A stretch of DNA of 64,000 nt from Stieleria magnilauensis (GTDB lineage: Bacteria > Planctomycetota > Planctomycetia > Pirellulales > Pirellulaceae). The stretch covers positions 3,260,394 through 3,324,393 of the forward strand of contig CP036432.1 of NCBI GenBank assembly GCA_007753675.1, written 5' to 3'. A program made the translations under genes and the position numbers. Shown piece after piece: positions 12,177-19,831 of this stretch (the stretch's first letter is position 1; each line of letters starts with the position of its first letter). The notes under the pieces were generated by a model. It saw only the letters and a list, made by a program, of their open reading frames with translations, searched no databases and was not told where the DNA came from.

Positions 12177-13249
12177 GGGATCGCATGGAGGATCAAGCCG
12201 AATCGCCGGAAGCGGCGGTCGCGATGGCCGTGGCGATGTTGCGTGAGACCATTGGAACGGATTGGGACTATGGCAACGATATCGCCGGCCCGACTGTGAC
12301 GGCGATCGTCCTGGGTAGCGGTCTGGGTTCGCTGGCCGACAAAATCGAATCCCCCGTCATCGTGCCGTTCGGTGACATCCCCGGGTTCGCCCATTCCACC
12401 GCCAGCGGTCACCGTGGGCAGTTGGTGTTCGGCACGCTCGGCGGCGAACCGGTGGTTGCCATGGCCGGCCGTTTGCATCGCTACGAAGGCTGGTCCGACG
12501 ACCAGGTGACCTTTCCCATCCGGGTGATGCACGGGCTGGGGGCCAAACGTTTGATCGCCAGCAATGCGGCCGGTGGTGTCAATCCGAAGCTGGCGGTGGG
12601 CGACATCGTCGTCCTGTGCGACCAGATCAACTGGCTTCATCCGCGGCGGCAAATCGCGTTGCCGAAACGAACAGAGCAGAAAGAAACGGCGCCGAGCGCA
12701 ACCGAGGCAGCCCCTGGCAGTCACGCTGTGAAGCATTTATCCCCTGCGTTTGACGAGGTGTCAGCGGCAGGGCGCAAGCCCTCCGGTTCCTCATCGTTAC
12801 CGGAACACCGGAGGGCTCGCGTCCTACCGCAAAAAAATACTTCACCGCGTTACCCTGGCGGGTTGCCGATCGGTTTTCCCGCCGGACGGCGTGGTCAGAT
12901 TTTTGATCCGCAACTCGTCTCACTCGCACTGGCCGCCGCCCGAGAAGGGGGCTTTGTCGCCGTCCCAGGTACCTATCTGGCGACCCTGGGGCCGACCTAT
13001 GAAACCCGTGCCGAATACCGCATGATGCGGCGGATCGGAGCCGATGTGGTGGGAATGAGCACCGCAGGAGAGGTGTTAACGGCGGCGAATCTTGACATGT
13101 CCGTGCTCGCTTTGTCGATTGTCAGCAATGTGGCGGATCCCGACCGAGCGAAAGTCGCCGATCACGCGGAAGTGCTAGAGGCAGGGGACGCCGCGGCGGC
13201 TAAACTAGAGGGGATTGTTCGACGGATCCTTTCCGGCCACCGCGTTTGA
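12173..13249 (+). CDS. purine nucleoside phosphorylase with in-frame repeat insertion (paralogue 2)
   Basis: 358 residues, about 70 more than the family norm. It has the same motifs as its upstream neighbour: GSGLGS, STASGHRG, GRLHRYEGW, SNAAGG, CDQINWLHPR, GPTYETRAEYR, VVGMST. It keeps the usual purine-contacting Asn (N319, in SIVSN). The extra length is one block, residues about 159-230 (12647-12862), with no counterpart in paralogue 1. It begins right after DQINWLHPR and ends before LPIGFPAGRRG. The block is a palindromic repeat read in frame, so the protein may still fold with a large surface loop. An alternative start is the ATG at 12185. Probably a 6-oxopurine phosphorylase; activity of the interrupted enzyme is unproven. 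Confidence 0.85.
   Translation: MRDRMEDQAESPEAAVAMAVAMLRETIGTDWDYGNDIAGPTVTAIVLGSGLGSLADKIESPVIVPFGDIPGFAHSTASGHRGQLVFGTLGGEPVVAMAGRLHRYEGWSDDQVTFPIRVMHGLGAKRLIASNAAGGVNPKLAVGDIVVLCDQINWLHPRRQIALPKRTEQKETAPSATEAAPGSHAVKHLSPAFDEVSAAGRKPSGSSSLPEHRRARVLPQKNTSPRYPGGLPIGFPAGRRGQIFDPQLVSLALAAAREGGFVAVPGTYLATLGPTYETRAEYRMMRRIGADVVGMSTAGEVLTAANLDMSVLALSIVSNVADPDRAKVADHAEVLEAGDAAAAKLEGIVRRILSGHRV
12723..12852. repeat. dispersed palindromic element inserted in a coding sequence
   Basis: Inner arms 12763-12787 and 12807-12830 form an inverted repeat (about 21 of 24 pair). Outer arms are near 12723-12739 (containing GTGAAGCATTTA) and 12833-12850 (containing TACTTCACCGCGT). The copy at 7755-7845 shares the inner arms, the A-run and the right outer arm. 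The insertion in the gene is wider, 12647-12862, 216 bp or exactly 72 codons, with no stop in the phosphorylase frame. Confidence 0.8.
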
Positions 13250-13260
13250 TTGTCGTTTCG

Positions 13261-14265
13261 ATGCCGCACGTTCCCAAACCTCCTCAATCGGCGAAACCGC
13301 CAACGCCGCTGCGTTCCGCGCCGGCGGAGTCGGGTTCTCGCGAGACGTTGCCGAACAAGACGCTGCCTGCTGATGCACAGTCGGCTGAATCGCTGCCTGC
13401 TGATGCACTGCCCGTCGATGCACTGCCCGTCGATGCGCTGCCTGTCGATGCGCTGCCTGTCGGAGCGCTGTCCGATGCAGCGCCCCAGCTCGATTCGACC
13501 CACGATACGATGGTCGGGTTTGACCAGGAATCGGTCGACTCGACGAACCTGCCCGACATCGATCACGAATTCTCGATGCAGGAACTCTTTGATGCGGAAC
13601 TTCGCGAGGCGATTCGCTCGGTGCCGCTGCCAGGGGATGAAGAAAAATTACCGAGGGTCGAGATCCTGGGGGCGGACGGGCAACACGCGGCGCTGATGCG
13701 GATCGATCACCCGGTGAAGTTGCGTGTCCGCGGTTCACTGGGCGACTACGCGTTTGCGTACAACTCTCAAACGGTCATCAAGGTGTTCGGAAATGTCGGT
13801 CACGGGGTTGCCGAAGGCATGTCCAGCGGATCGATCCGGGTTCGCGGTCACGCCGGCCACGGTGCGGGAACCGCGATGACCGGCGGCACCCTGGGCATTT
13901 ATGGTTCGGCCGGGGATCGTACCGGGGGCGCGATGCGTGGCGGCGGACTGTTCGTTCGCGGCGACGTCGGCAACGATGTCGGACTCGGAGCCTTGGCGGG
14001 AACCATCGTGATCGGAGGCGACGCGGGCAACAACTTGGGCAATCCGCTCAGCAACGTTGCGGTGTTCATTCGGGGAAAGGCGGCGAGCTTGACTCCCGGC
14101 GTCACCGAGGCTCCGCTGCGAAAGAAGCAGGAGGTCCAACTGGGATTGCTGCTCATCAGCGCGGGGATCCGCGGCGACGCGACAGACTTTCGTCGCATCG
14201 TCCCGATCGCAAAACTGGCGGCGGAAAATGCAGCCCGCGGCGAAGTGGTTCCCAATTGGCGATAG
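13261..14265 (+). CDS. GXGXG-domain protein (glutamate synthase alpha C-terminal-like)
   Basis: 334 residues from the ATG at 13261; the frame opens at a TTG at 13246 that overlaps the previous stop, but the ATG is the more usual choice. The C-terminal half is a right-handed GXGXG beta-helix: IKVFGNVGHG, IRVRGHAGHGAG, LGIYGSAGDRTGG, LFVRGDVGNDVG, IVIGGDAGNNLG. This is the fold of the last domain of glutamate synthase large chain and of FwdC/MgsB/GlxC-type subunits, where it is structural rather than catalytic. The N-terminal 100 residues are a proline/alanine-rich linker with tandem pentapeptides, then an acidic stretch. It sits 11 bp after the phosphorylase gene and 18 bp before the barrel protein, so the two are likely partner subunits. 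Confidence 0.78.
   Translation: MPHVPKPPQSAKPPTPLRSAPAESGSRETLPNKTLPADAQSAESLPADALPVDALPVDALPVDALPVGALSDAAPQLDSTHDTMVGFDQESVDSTNLPDIDHEFSMQELFDAELREAIRSVPLPGDEEKLPRVEILGADGQHAALMRIDHPVKLRVRGSLGDYAFAYNSQTVIKVFGNVGHGVAEGMSSGSIRVRGHAGHGAGTAMTGGTLGIYGSAGDRTGGAMRGGGLFVRGDVGNDVGLGALAGTIVIGGDAGNNLGNPLSNVAVFIRGKAASLTPGVTEAPLRKKQEVQLGLLLISAGIRGDATDFRRIVPIAKLAAENAARGEVVPNWR
13363..13467 (+). repeat. 15-bp tandem repeat (seven units) in the GXGXG gene
   Basis: Seven consecutive 15-bp units of the type CTGCCCGTCGATGCA, with the second unit diverged, encode a flexible linker of LPVDA/LPADA pentapeptides. Four central units (13408-13467) differ by only a few bases, so the array is young or kept uniform and could vary in copy number between strains. 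Confidence 0.85.
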
Positions 14266-14271
14266 TGCTTG

Positions 14272-14277
14272 AAAGGA
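14272..14277 (+). promoter_or_regulatory. ribosome binding site AAAGGA
   Basis: AAAGGA with a six-base spacer to the GTG at 14284. It decides that start over the TTG at 14269, which the site itself overlaps. It is one of the few clear Shine-Dalgarno sequences in the window. Confidence 0.6.
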
Positions 14278-14283
14278 TTACCT

Positions 14284-15387
14284 GTGAATTCCGACCGACT
14301 CGCTTCGCTTCACCTCCTGCCTCCGCACTCGGCATCGGTCTGGGCGACCAGCCCGATGTATCCGGTAGCCCAAACGATCTCACGCCCCGACGGCAACTCG
14401 GTTCGATTGGAGTTGCCGTTGTTCTGGTACGAACCGCCGTGGATTCAATTGCCGCGCGAGGTTGCCGGACGACTCGCGGCGTCGGTGGCCAATCTCGATG
14501 TTGTGGTTTCGGCACTCCGCCGCGACATCGCGATCGACGAAGAACCCAGTGAGTTGTTTGCAGCGATTCCGGCCGACGAGAGTGCAGCAACCGATGCGGC
14601 GCAGCGGCAGTTCTTGCCGCGAATGACTCCCTATCGCGCCGAACGTTATGGATTCATGCCCGCCGATTTCGACGAGACACGCATCATCGATGTCCGCCTG
14701 GCAGCGACGCGGGATGATTCGGGACGATTCGCGTATTCGCCGGACCAGATGAGCCGTTGGGAAGGCGGTGCGGAAGGAACGACGATCGGCGGTGGCGGCC
14801 ATGTTGCCACCGGCTCCTTTCCCACCGATGTCGTCTCGCTCAACCAAGCCCGCACGAAACTCGACCAACTGCGGCTGCTGGCACCTTCGGCCGCAGTGTT
14901 CGTGTCCATCGATTGTTACAGATTGGAAGAAGAGATCGCCGCGGCGCTTGTTTCCCGGCCCGATGGGTTGATCGTGCGAATGAATCAGCCGGAGATCGAG
15001 GGGATCCAGTTGGCGGCGTTGGTCACCAAGACGCGTCGATTGATGGATGAACACGAATTCGCAGGCAAACCCCTGTGGATCGTGCCGGGCGAAGTCAGCG
15101 CCCGAGACGTTGCCAAGCTGATCGCCTTGGGGGCATCCGCCGTTGCCATCGATGCGTGGTGCCTGCCACTGGTGCGATTCTTGTTGGAGTCCATGCCGAC
15201 GTCACGGTACGATCGAACGGCATTCAATCAAATCCCCGCCGTCACCTCGCAACATCTGTGGGACGACATCGACCGCGTGATCGGACTTCTATCGGCAATC
15301 ATGCCACACGGCAGCACGCCCCAACGACTGGGCACGTATCACTCGCGGTGGGCCAAAGCGTGTGGCGCCTCGTTGCTGGTTCCGTAA
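14284..15387 (+). CDS. divergent glutamate-synthase-like barrel protein
   Basis: 367 residues from the GTG at 14284. The C-terminal part reads like the end of the FMN-barrel domain of glutamate synthase: GLIVRMNQPEIEG, GKPLWIVPGEVSARDVAKLIALGASAVAIDAWC. Against canonical FMN subunits it is short, and I do not see the GGTGA-type flavin loop or the spaced cysteines of the 3Fe-4S cluster; its only cysteines are isolated (SIDCY, AWCLP, KACG). With the upstream GXGXG gene it forms a two-gene set resembling MgsBC or GlxCD without the glutaminase subunit. The family call is moderately sure; a glutamate synthase activity is not supported. Substrate unknown. Confidence 0.55.
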   Translation: MNSDRLASLHLLPPHSASVWATSPMYPVAQTISRPDGNSVRLELPLFWYEPPWIQLPREVAGRLAASVANLDVVVSALRRDIAIDEEPSELFAAIPADESAATDAAQRQFLPRMTPYRAERYGFMPADFDETRIIDVRLAATRDDSGRFAYSPDQMSRWEGGAEGTTIGGGGHVATGSFPTDVVSLNQARTKLDQLRLLAPSAAVFVSIDCYRLEEEIAAALVSRPDGLIVRMNQPEIEGIQLAALVTKTRRLMDEHEFAGKPLWIVPGEVSARDVAKLIALGASAVAIDAWCLPLVRFLLESMPTSRYDRTAFNQIPAVTSQHLWDDIDRVIGLLSAIMPHGSTPQRLGTYHSRWAKACGASLLVP

Positions 15388-15568
15388 CACGAACACCGCA
15401 GGGCACGCCGTCGGGTGGCTCCCCCCTCCGACCGTCAGATTGTGCCACCGTTCCGTCCCAAACCGGTTAAATTGGTGGGTCGGCGTTTCGTGATCGTCGG
15501 GACGACGAAGTCTCTGCGATGGCGATCACCGTCCCCTCCACCCCATTTCCCCCGTTGCAGGTCCCATC

Positions 15569-16405
15569 ATGACCCTTACCGATCGATCGTTTTCAACGAA
15601 ATTGCTCGCCGGGCTGGCGTTCTGCTTTGTCGCTCCCCTGTTCACGACGACGCCCTTGCGTGCCGATGAACGCGAAACCGAGGTCCGTGAGCGCGAGACT
15701 GCTGAGCAAGACCGCAGCCCACGCGATGAAGAGCGAGCCGGAAATCGCGAAGAAGCCGATGAACGTGAACTGCGCGAACGCGCGATGGAAAGACGTCAAT
15801 CACGCCCGCATGAGCTCCGCGAACGCGAAATCGACGAACGCGAAATCGACGAACGCGAAATCGATGGACGCGAGTTACGTGAACGAGACATGCGTGAGCG
15901 AGACATGCGTGAGCGTCAGATGCGCGGGCAAGACATGCGTGAACGTGAAATGCATGAGCGAGAAATGAATGAGCGCGAGATGCATGAGCGTGAGATGCGC
16001 GAACGTGAGATGCATGAGCGCGAGCGGATGGAACGTCGCGAGCACGAGCAACGCGAGCGAGATCAACACCTGCAAGCGATGGAGCATGAAATGCGAGAGC
16101 TCGAGTTGCACCGCAATCGCTTGGAACTTCGCATCGCCGAAATGGAACTTGAAAATCGCTTGTCGCAATCGCTGTCCAAGGCCGATGAGGCGGCGCTGGA
16201 AGCGATCGAGATGGCATCCCGATTTATGGAACCCGAGGCGGCCGCCGAGTTTCTCACCGACACGCTCGGCCACGTCCATTCACCGATCGTGAAGCATCAG
16301 ATGCGTTTGCAACTTGCTGAGTTGCACTTCCGATCTGAGCAACCCGATCAAGCGGTCGAGCACCTGCGTGCCCTGATCGCGCCCGTTCGGCAAGGCGGTC
16401 ATTGA
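15569..16405 (+). CDS. exported highly charged pentapeptide-repeat protein
   Basis: 278 residues. A signal peptide covers about residues 1-32 (KLLAGLAFCFVAPLFTTTPLRA). Residues about 33-190 are almost only Glu, Arg, Met, His and Asp, built from tandem E-R-E-M-[RHN] pentapeptides, and should form one long charged alpha-helix or coiled coil. The last 80 residues look like a small TPR-like helical domain (ALEAIEMASRFMEPEAAAEF, then QMRLQLAELHFRSEQPDQAVEHL). No catalytic motif is present and I do not recognise a family. A structural or scaffolding role in the periplasm is inference. The gene is monocistronic, ending against a convergent hydrolase gene with hairpins between. Confidence 0.75.
   Translation: MTLTDRSFSTKLLAGLAFCFVAPLFTTTPLRADERETEVRERETAEQDRSPRDEERAGNREEADERELRERAMERRQSRPHELREREIDEREIDEREIDGRELRERDMRERDMRERQMRGQDMREREMHEREMNEREMHEREMREREMHERERMERREHEQRERDQHLQAMEHEMRELELHRNRLELRIAEMELENRLSQSLSKADEAALEAIEMASRFMEPEAAAEFLTDTLGHVHSPIVKHQMRLQLAELHFRSEQPDQAVEHLRALIAPVRQGGH
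15821..16045 (+). repeat. 15-bp tandem repeat, 15 units
   Basis: Fifteen in-register 15-bp units. The first three are nearly identical (GAACGCGAAATCGAC); later ones read GAGCGTGAGATGCAT and similar. They encode the E-R-E-[IM]-[DRHN] array. Because the units are so alike, slippage is expected, and the length probably varies between strains. A long ORF on the opposite strand is a by-product of the repeat. Confidence 0.88.
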
Positions 16406-16430
16406 CGTTCAGGGATGGAGTTGAAGAAGC

Positions 16431-16454
16431 GACCCTCCCGTGTGCGGGAGGGTC
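16431..16454. terminator. 10-bp hairpin between convergent genes
   Basis: GACCCTCCCG, a TGTG loop and CGGGAGGGTC form a perfect stem in the 80-bp gap between two convergent genes. No T-run follows. The right arm plus flank (16446-16462) is identical over 17 bases to 24877-24893, so this may be a mobile repeat as well as a transcript end. Confidence 0.6.
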
Positions 16455-16468
16455 GAGCGCAGTCTCCC

Positions 16469-16485
16469 GGCATGCACAGCATGCC
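16469..16485. terminator. 7-bp hairpin next to the hydrolase stop codon
   Basis: GGCATGC, ACA, GCATGCC. It abuts the minus-strand stop codon at 16486-16488 and, read on the plus strand, is followed by CTACTTTT, giving a weak intrinsic terminator for the charged-repeat gene. Confidence 0.5.
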
Positions 16486-18438
16486 CTACTTTTCGACCAA
16501 GCGCGTGGCCGCCGCGTTCACGACGTCATTGAGTTCCACGAACCGGCTGACATTCAATAGATCCGGCGCGTCGCGATTTCGCTCGGGCAGGTTCTCAAGA
16601 TTCAGTTGATCGATCCCGTCGACGAACAATGAGGCATAAAGGCCCCAAACAGCAGCGTCTCCCTCGGCCTCGATCGAGACCACTGACTTTTCTAATCCTG
16701 CCGTTTGCCGCAGCGTTTCCAGCCCCCGAATGACATCGTAGATCTGCATGCCCGCCAGGGTCTGACCGAGCAGCATGAAGCGTCGGCGGATGTGCGTCTG
16801 CGTTCGTTCGTCATCGGTCCAGCGTGTCGGTCCGACACCGCGGGGGACGATGAAAGCCGTGTTACGGTCCTCGGTCATCCGCTGCATTGCCGCCGCGACT
16901 TCCGGGTCGGGTTTCACGCCGGGCACATGACCGGGAAACAACACGGACAATCCCGCCGCCCATTTCTTCCAGCCATCCTGGTCCAGGATCAAGACGTCGA
17001 GTGGGGCGTTCGGGTCTCGGTCCGGTTGCAGCACATAGATCGGCAATCGGAACGGGGACTGACTGGTGAACTCGATCACATGGGCCTGCGAAGGTCCACC
17101 TTCGACTGCACTCGAGTGGACGTTTAGCGGTTCGGGCGAATCGGGCCAGCCGCGAAACGTTCGTTGCCTCAGTCGATCGATCAATGCCCGGACCGCTTCG
17201 GGAGAGTCCACGTCGAGATCGCCAGGTTCCGCTTTGGGCACAAAACTTTCGTGGATCGTCGTCACACGTTGTTGCTCCGGCAGCTCTTCAAAGACTCTCA
17301 AGTCACGTTTTTCAAACAGCGGCTCGGCGGCCATCTCGATCAACGAATGGTCCTCGCGCAGGAATCGATTCATCCATCGAAATGCGGCGACGCGCAGTTC
17401 TTGCGTGTCCTTGTGCGGACCCTCGGAAATTTGCAGTCCCAGTTTGTCGCGGGCGTCGTACAGGTCATAAATCTTTTGCACTTTTGTGTAGACGTCCACG
17501 ACGCCGTCGAGCGGAAAGATGCGGTCTTTGTCGGAATTGGTAATCAATAGCGGACGTGGCGCCACCAACGCGGCGACCATTGGAAAATCCCAACGGTAGG
17601 TGTTGACCATGTACATGCAATCGCAATGCCCCTCGACACATCCGTCGACGACATGGTTCTTCAGGCTGGTGATCCCGGCCACCGGAACCGCCGCGGTGAT
17701 GCGTTCGTCGATCGCCGCGATCCACCACGAATAAGCCCCGCCGCCGCTTCGCCCGGTGACCCCGATTCGATCCCCATCGACTTCGTCGCGCGACTGCAGA
17801 TAGTCCAATGACCGAATGCAATTGAACGCCTCGACGCCCGCCGACGAATACCCGCGATTGTTCCACCACCACATCTTCTCACGATAGGTCCCGTGGTGGA
17901 TGCCTTCGATCTCACCCAGTTGAACCGTGTCGATGGTCAGACAAACGTAGCCGTTTCGCGCAAACCAAGCTCCGTGGTGTTGATAATGTGTCTTGTTGCC
18001 CAGGCTCTTGCCGTCCTGCCGTTCGCCGCCGTGACCGCAGACATACAGGATCGCCGGCAGCTTTTCGTTTTGCACGCTCGGCCGATACAAATTGGCGGTC
18101 ACGTACAGGCCCGGCATCGATTGAAAATGCAATCGCTCGACGATCACTCCCGATTCTTCCAACGTGCCCGTCACGACGGGTTCCAGCGGGGTCTTGGGTG
18201 GCATCGGATTCAGTCCCAGCATCTCCAACATTTGGCGACGGTACTCGGGTCGTTTGCCAGTCCAATCCTCCAGCGTCTCGATGTCGGCGAACGTTCGATC
18301 GGTCAGCTTCTGTGTCTCGGCGCGAAAATATTCCGCGATCTGCTGATCACTGTTTGTCGCGGCAGGTTCAGCCGATTGTGCGGCAGTCGACTTCGCGAGG
18401 ACTACGGCAACAAGGATCACGATCGCAACGTTTCGCAT
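16486..18438 (-). CDS. secreted alpha/beta hydrolase (acetyl xylan esterase-like), two-domain
   Basis: 650 residues from the ATG at 18438, chosen because MRNVAIVILVAVVLAKSTAAQSA is a good signal peptide; a GTG at 18471 extends the frame by 11 unlikely residues. The first domain has ILYVCGHGG (oxyanion region), the nucleophile elbow GRSGGG with S231, then SDKDRIFPLDG and EGPHKDTQ as likely Asp and His of the triad. This is the dienelactone hydrolase/acetyl xylan esterase fold seen in planctomycete esterases. The last 250 residues resemble a second, degenerate hydrolase half (IYVLQPDRDPNAPLDVLIL, RRRFMLLGQTLAGMQIYDVIRGLETL) without a serine elbow. It likely acts on sugar esters outside the cytoplasm; the exact substrate is unknown. 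Confidence 0.85.
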   Translation of the reverse strand: MRNVAIVILVAVVLAKSTAAQSAEPAATNSDQQIAEYFRAETQKLTDRTFADIETLEDWTGKRPEYRRQMLEMLGLNPMPPKTPLEPVVTGTLEESGVIVERLHFQSMPGLYVTANLYRPSVQNEKLPAILYVCGHGGERQDGKSLGNKTHYQHHGAWFARNGYVCLTIDTVQLGEIEGIHHGTYREKMWWWNNRGYSSAGVEAFNCIRSLDYLQSRDEVDGDRIGVTGRSGGGAYSWWIAAIDERITAAVPVAGITSLKNHVVDGCVEGHCDCMYMVNTYRWDFPMVAALVAPRPLLITNSDKDRIFPLDGVVDVYTKVQKIYDLYDARDKLGLQISEGPHKDTQELRVAAFRWMNRFLREDHSLIEMAAEPLFEKRDLRVFEELPEQQRVTTIHESFVPKAEPGDLDVDSPEAVRALIDRLRQRTFRGWPDSPEPLNVHSSAVEGGPSQAHVIEFTSQSPFRLPIYVLQPDRDPNAPLDVLILDQDGWKKWAAGLSVLFPGHVPGVKPDPEVAAAMQRMTEDRNTAFIVPRGVGPTRWTDDERTQTHIRRRFMLLGQTLAGMQIYDVIRGLETLRQTAGLEKSVVSIEAEGDAAVWGLYASLFVDGIDQLNLENLPERNRDAPDLLNVSRFVELNDVVNAAATRLVEK

Positions 18439-18613
18439 TGAATTGGACTCGTCGTTCTCAAGGAGTTTCACTGAAAATACCGGTCGTCAGCGGCGTTGAC
18501 CCGCGGAACACAACACGTCCCTTTGGACTCTCTGGTGGATGATTCGCATCCGCTGCTCGACCTTCGCCGGCGAGCTACAATGGCGACTCCATCTTTCATC
18601 CTGGAGAATCACT
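18439..18613. promoter_or_regulatory. divergent promoter region
   Basis: 175 bp between the hydrolase (minus) and lactonase (plus) starts. On the plus strand TACAAT at 18576-18581 is a good -10-like hexamer about 32 bases before the ATG, with no clear -35. GGAG at 18603-18606 is the lactonase ribosome binding site. I see no good promoter on the minus strand. Confidence 0.35.
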
Positions 18614-19741
18614 ATGCGACTCGCGGTCCTATTGTATCTTCTGTCGGCAGGCACGATGTGTTCGGCCGAGACGCTTGTCTATTTCGGCACCTACACACGC
18701 GGAAACACATCCAGCGAAGGGATCTATGTTGCGACGCTGGACGAGGCCACCGGCGCACTCTCCCAACCGCGATTGGCAGCCAAAGCGGACAACCCGTCGT
18801 TCGTCGCGATTGCTCCTGACGGCAAAACGCTGTATGCCGTTTCGGAAACGCCATGGACCGACGAGAGTTCCATCGGCATCGTCGCGTATTCCATCGGCGA
18901 CGACGGCACACTGAAACAACTCAACCAGCGGTCGACGCGTGGCGGGGCTGCCTGTCATGTGGCGGTGCACCCATCGGGTAAGTGTCTTGGCGTGGCAAAC
19001 TATAGCGGTGGCAGCTGTGCGTCGTTCCCGATCAACGACGATGGTTCGCTGGGAGAAATCGCTTCCTTTCACCAGCATGTCGGCAGCAGCGTGAACCCGC
19101 GTCGCCAGCAGGAGGCGCACGCCCACTCGATCAATTTCAGCGCCGACGGAACCCAAGCGTTTGTCGCCGACCTCGGCATGGACCAGATCGTGATCTATGA
19201 CGTTGTTGCAGAAACGGGAACGATGACGCCTTCGAAACAGCGGTCACTGAAGATGCCCGCCGGAGGAGGCCCCCGCCACTTCTGTTTCGCTCCCGCGGGA
19301 AACATCGCACTGGCCAACTTGGAACTTTCCTCCGAAGTTGCGTTGCTGCGTTACGAGGATGCGGCACGCAGGTTATCGATTCTGAAAGTCGTCTCGACGC
19401 TTCCAGGCGGTCAGGCCGTTCCGGGTAACAGCACGGCGGAATGTCTGGTTCACCCCAATGGCCAAGCGGCGTACGTTTCCAATCGGGGGCACAACTCGAT
19501 CGCCGTCTTTCGGATCGACGCTTCCAACGGAGACATCGAGTGGATCGAAAACGAATCGATCCGGGGTGAAGTCCCGCGGGGGTTCGGGATCGATCCGAGC
19601 GGCAAGTTCGTGGTCGTCGCCAACCAGAATTCCGACAACGTGGTGTCGCTGAAGATCGACGGCGAATCGGGAGCCCTGTCACCGACCGGCAGCGAAATCA
19701 CCGTCGGCACGCCCGTGAACGTACGGTTCCTCAAACGTTAG
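18614..19741 (+). CDS. exported lactonase-family beta-propeller (6-phosphogluconolactonase type)
   Basis: 375 residues from the ATG at 18614, fixed by GGAG seven bases upstream and an immediate signal peptide (MRLAVLLYLLSAGTMCSAE). The rest is a seven-bladed propeller of the YbhE/lactonase family: YFGTYTRGNTSSEGIYVATLD at the start, blades with DNPSFVAIAPDGKTLYAVSE, HVAVHPSGKCLGVANYSGG and HAHSINFSADGTQAFVADLG, and an end LTVG-like TVGTPVNVRFLK. Cytoplasmic relatives hydrolyse 6-phosphogluconolactone; an exported form probably handles another sugar lactone. The carbohydrate esterase next door fits an extracytoplasmic sugar pathway, but this is inference. Confidence 0.87.
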   Translation: MRLAVLLYLLSAGTMCSAETLVYFGTYTRGNTSSEGIYVATLDEATGALSQPRLAAKADNPSFVAIAPDGKTLYAVSETPWTDESSIGIVAYSIGDDGTLKQLNQRSTRGGAACHVAVHPSGKCLGVANYSGGSCASFPINDDGSLGEIASFHQHVGSSVNPRRQQEAHAHSINFSADGTQAFVADLGMDQIVIYDVVAETGTMTPSKQRSLKMPAGGGPRHFCFAPAGNIALANLELSSEVALLRYEDAARRLSILKVVSTLPGGQAVPGNSTAECLVHPNGQAAYVSNRGHNSIAVFRIDASNGDIEWIENESIRGEVPRGFGIDPSGKFVVVANQNSDNVVSLKIDGESGALSPTGSEITVGTPVNVRFLKR

Positions 19742-19766
19742 GCTCGCCTGCCCCTCCCATTCCCCC

Positions 19767-19788
19767 AAAAAGGTGTCGGACACCTTTT
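19767..19788. repeat. compact palindrome, possible terminator
   Basis: AAAAGGTGTC at 19768-19777 is the exact reverse complement of GACACCTTTT at 19779-19788, with one base between. It lies 27 bases after the lactonase stop and 44 before the CsgG-like gene. It ends in T4 on the plus strand, so it could terminate the lactonase transcript, although the one-base loop favours a protein-binding or repeat palindrome. Confidence 0.6.
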
Positions 19789-19831
19789 CCGGCGGTTTCC
19801 AGTCCCTTAGCCCTGATAAGTCGATAGCCCC

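Noticed and set aside
12173-13249. Second phosphorylase as a pseudogene
   Set aside because: The insertion keeps the frame and all catalytic motifs remain on both sides, so a functional gene is at least as likely.
13363-13467. CRISPR array
   Set aside because: The repeats are directly adjacent 15-bp units inside a coding frame, with no spacers and no cas genes.
15642-16217. Minus-strand ORF of 191 codons with Ala/His/Arg repeats
   Set aside because: By-product of the 15-bp tandem repeat on the other strand.
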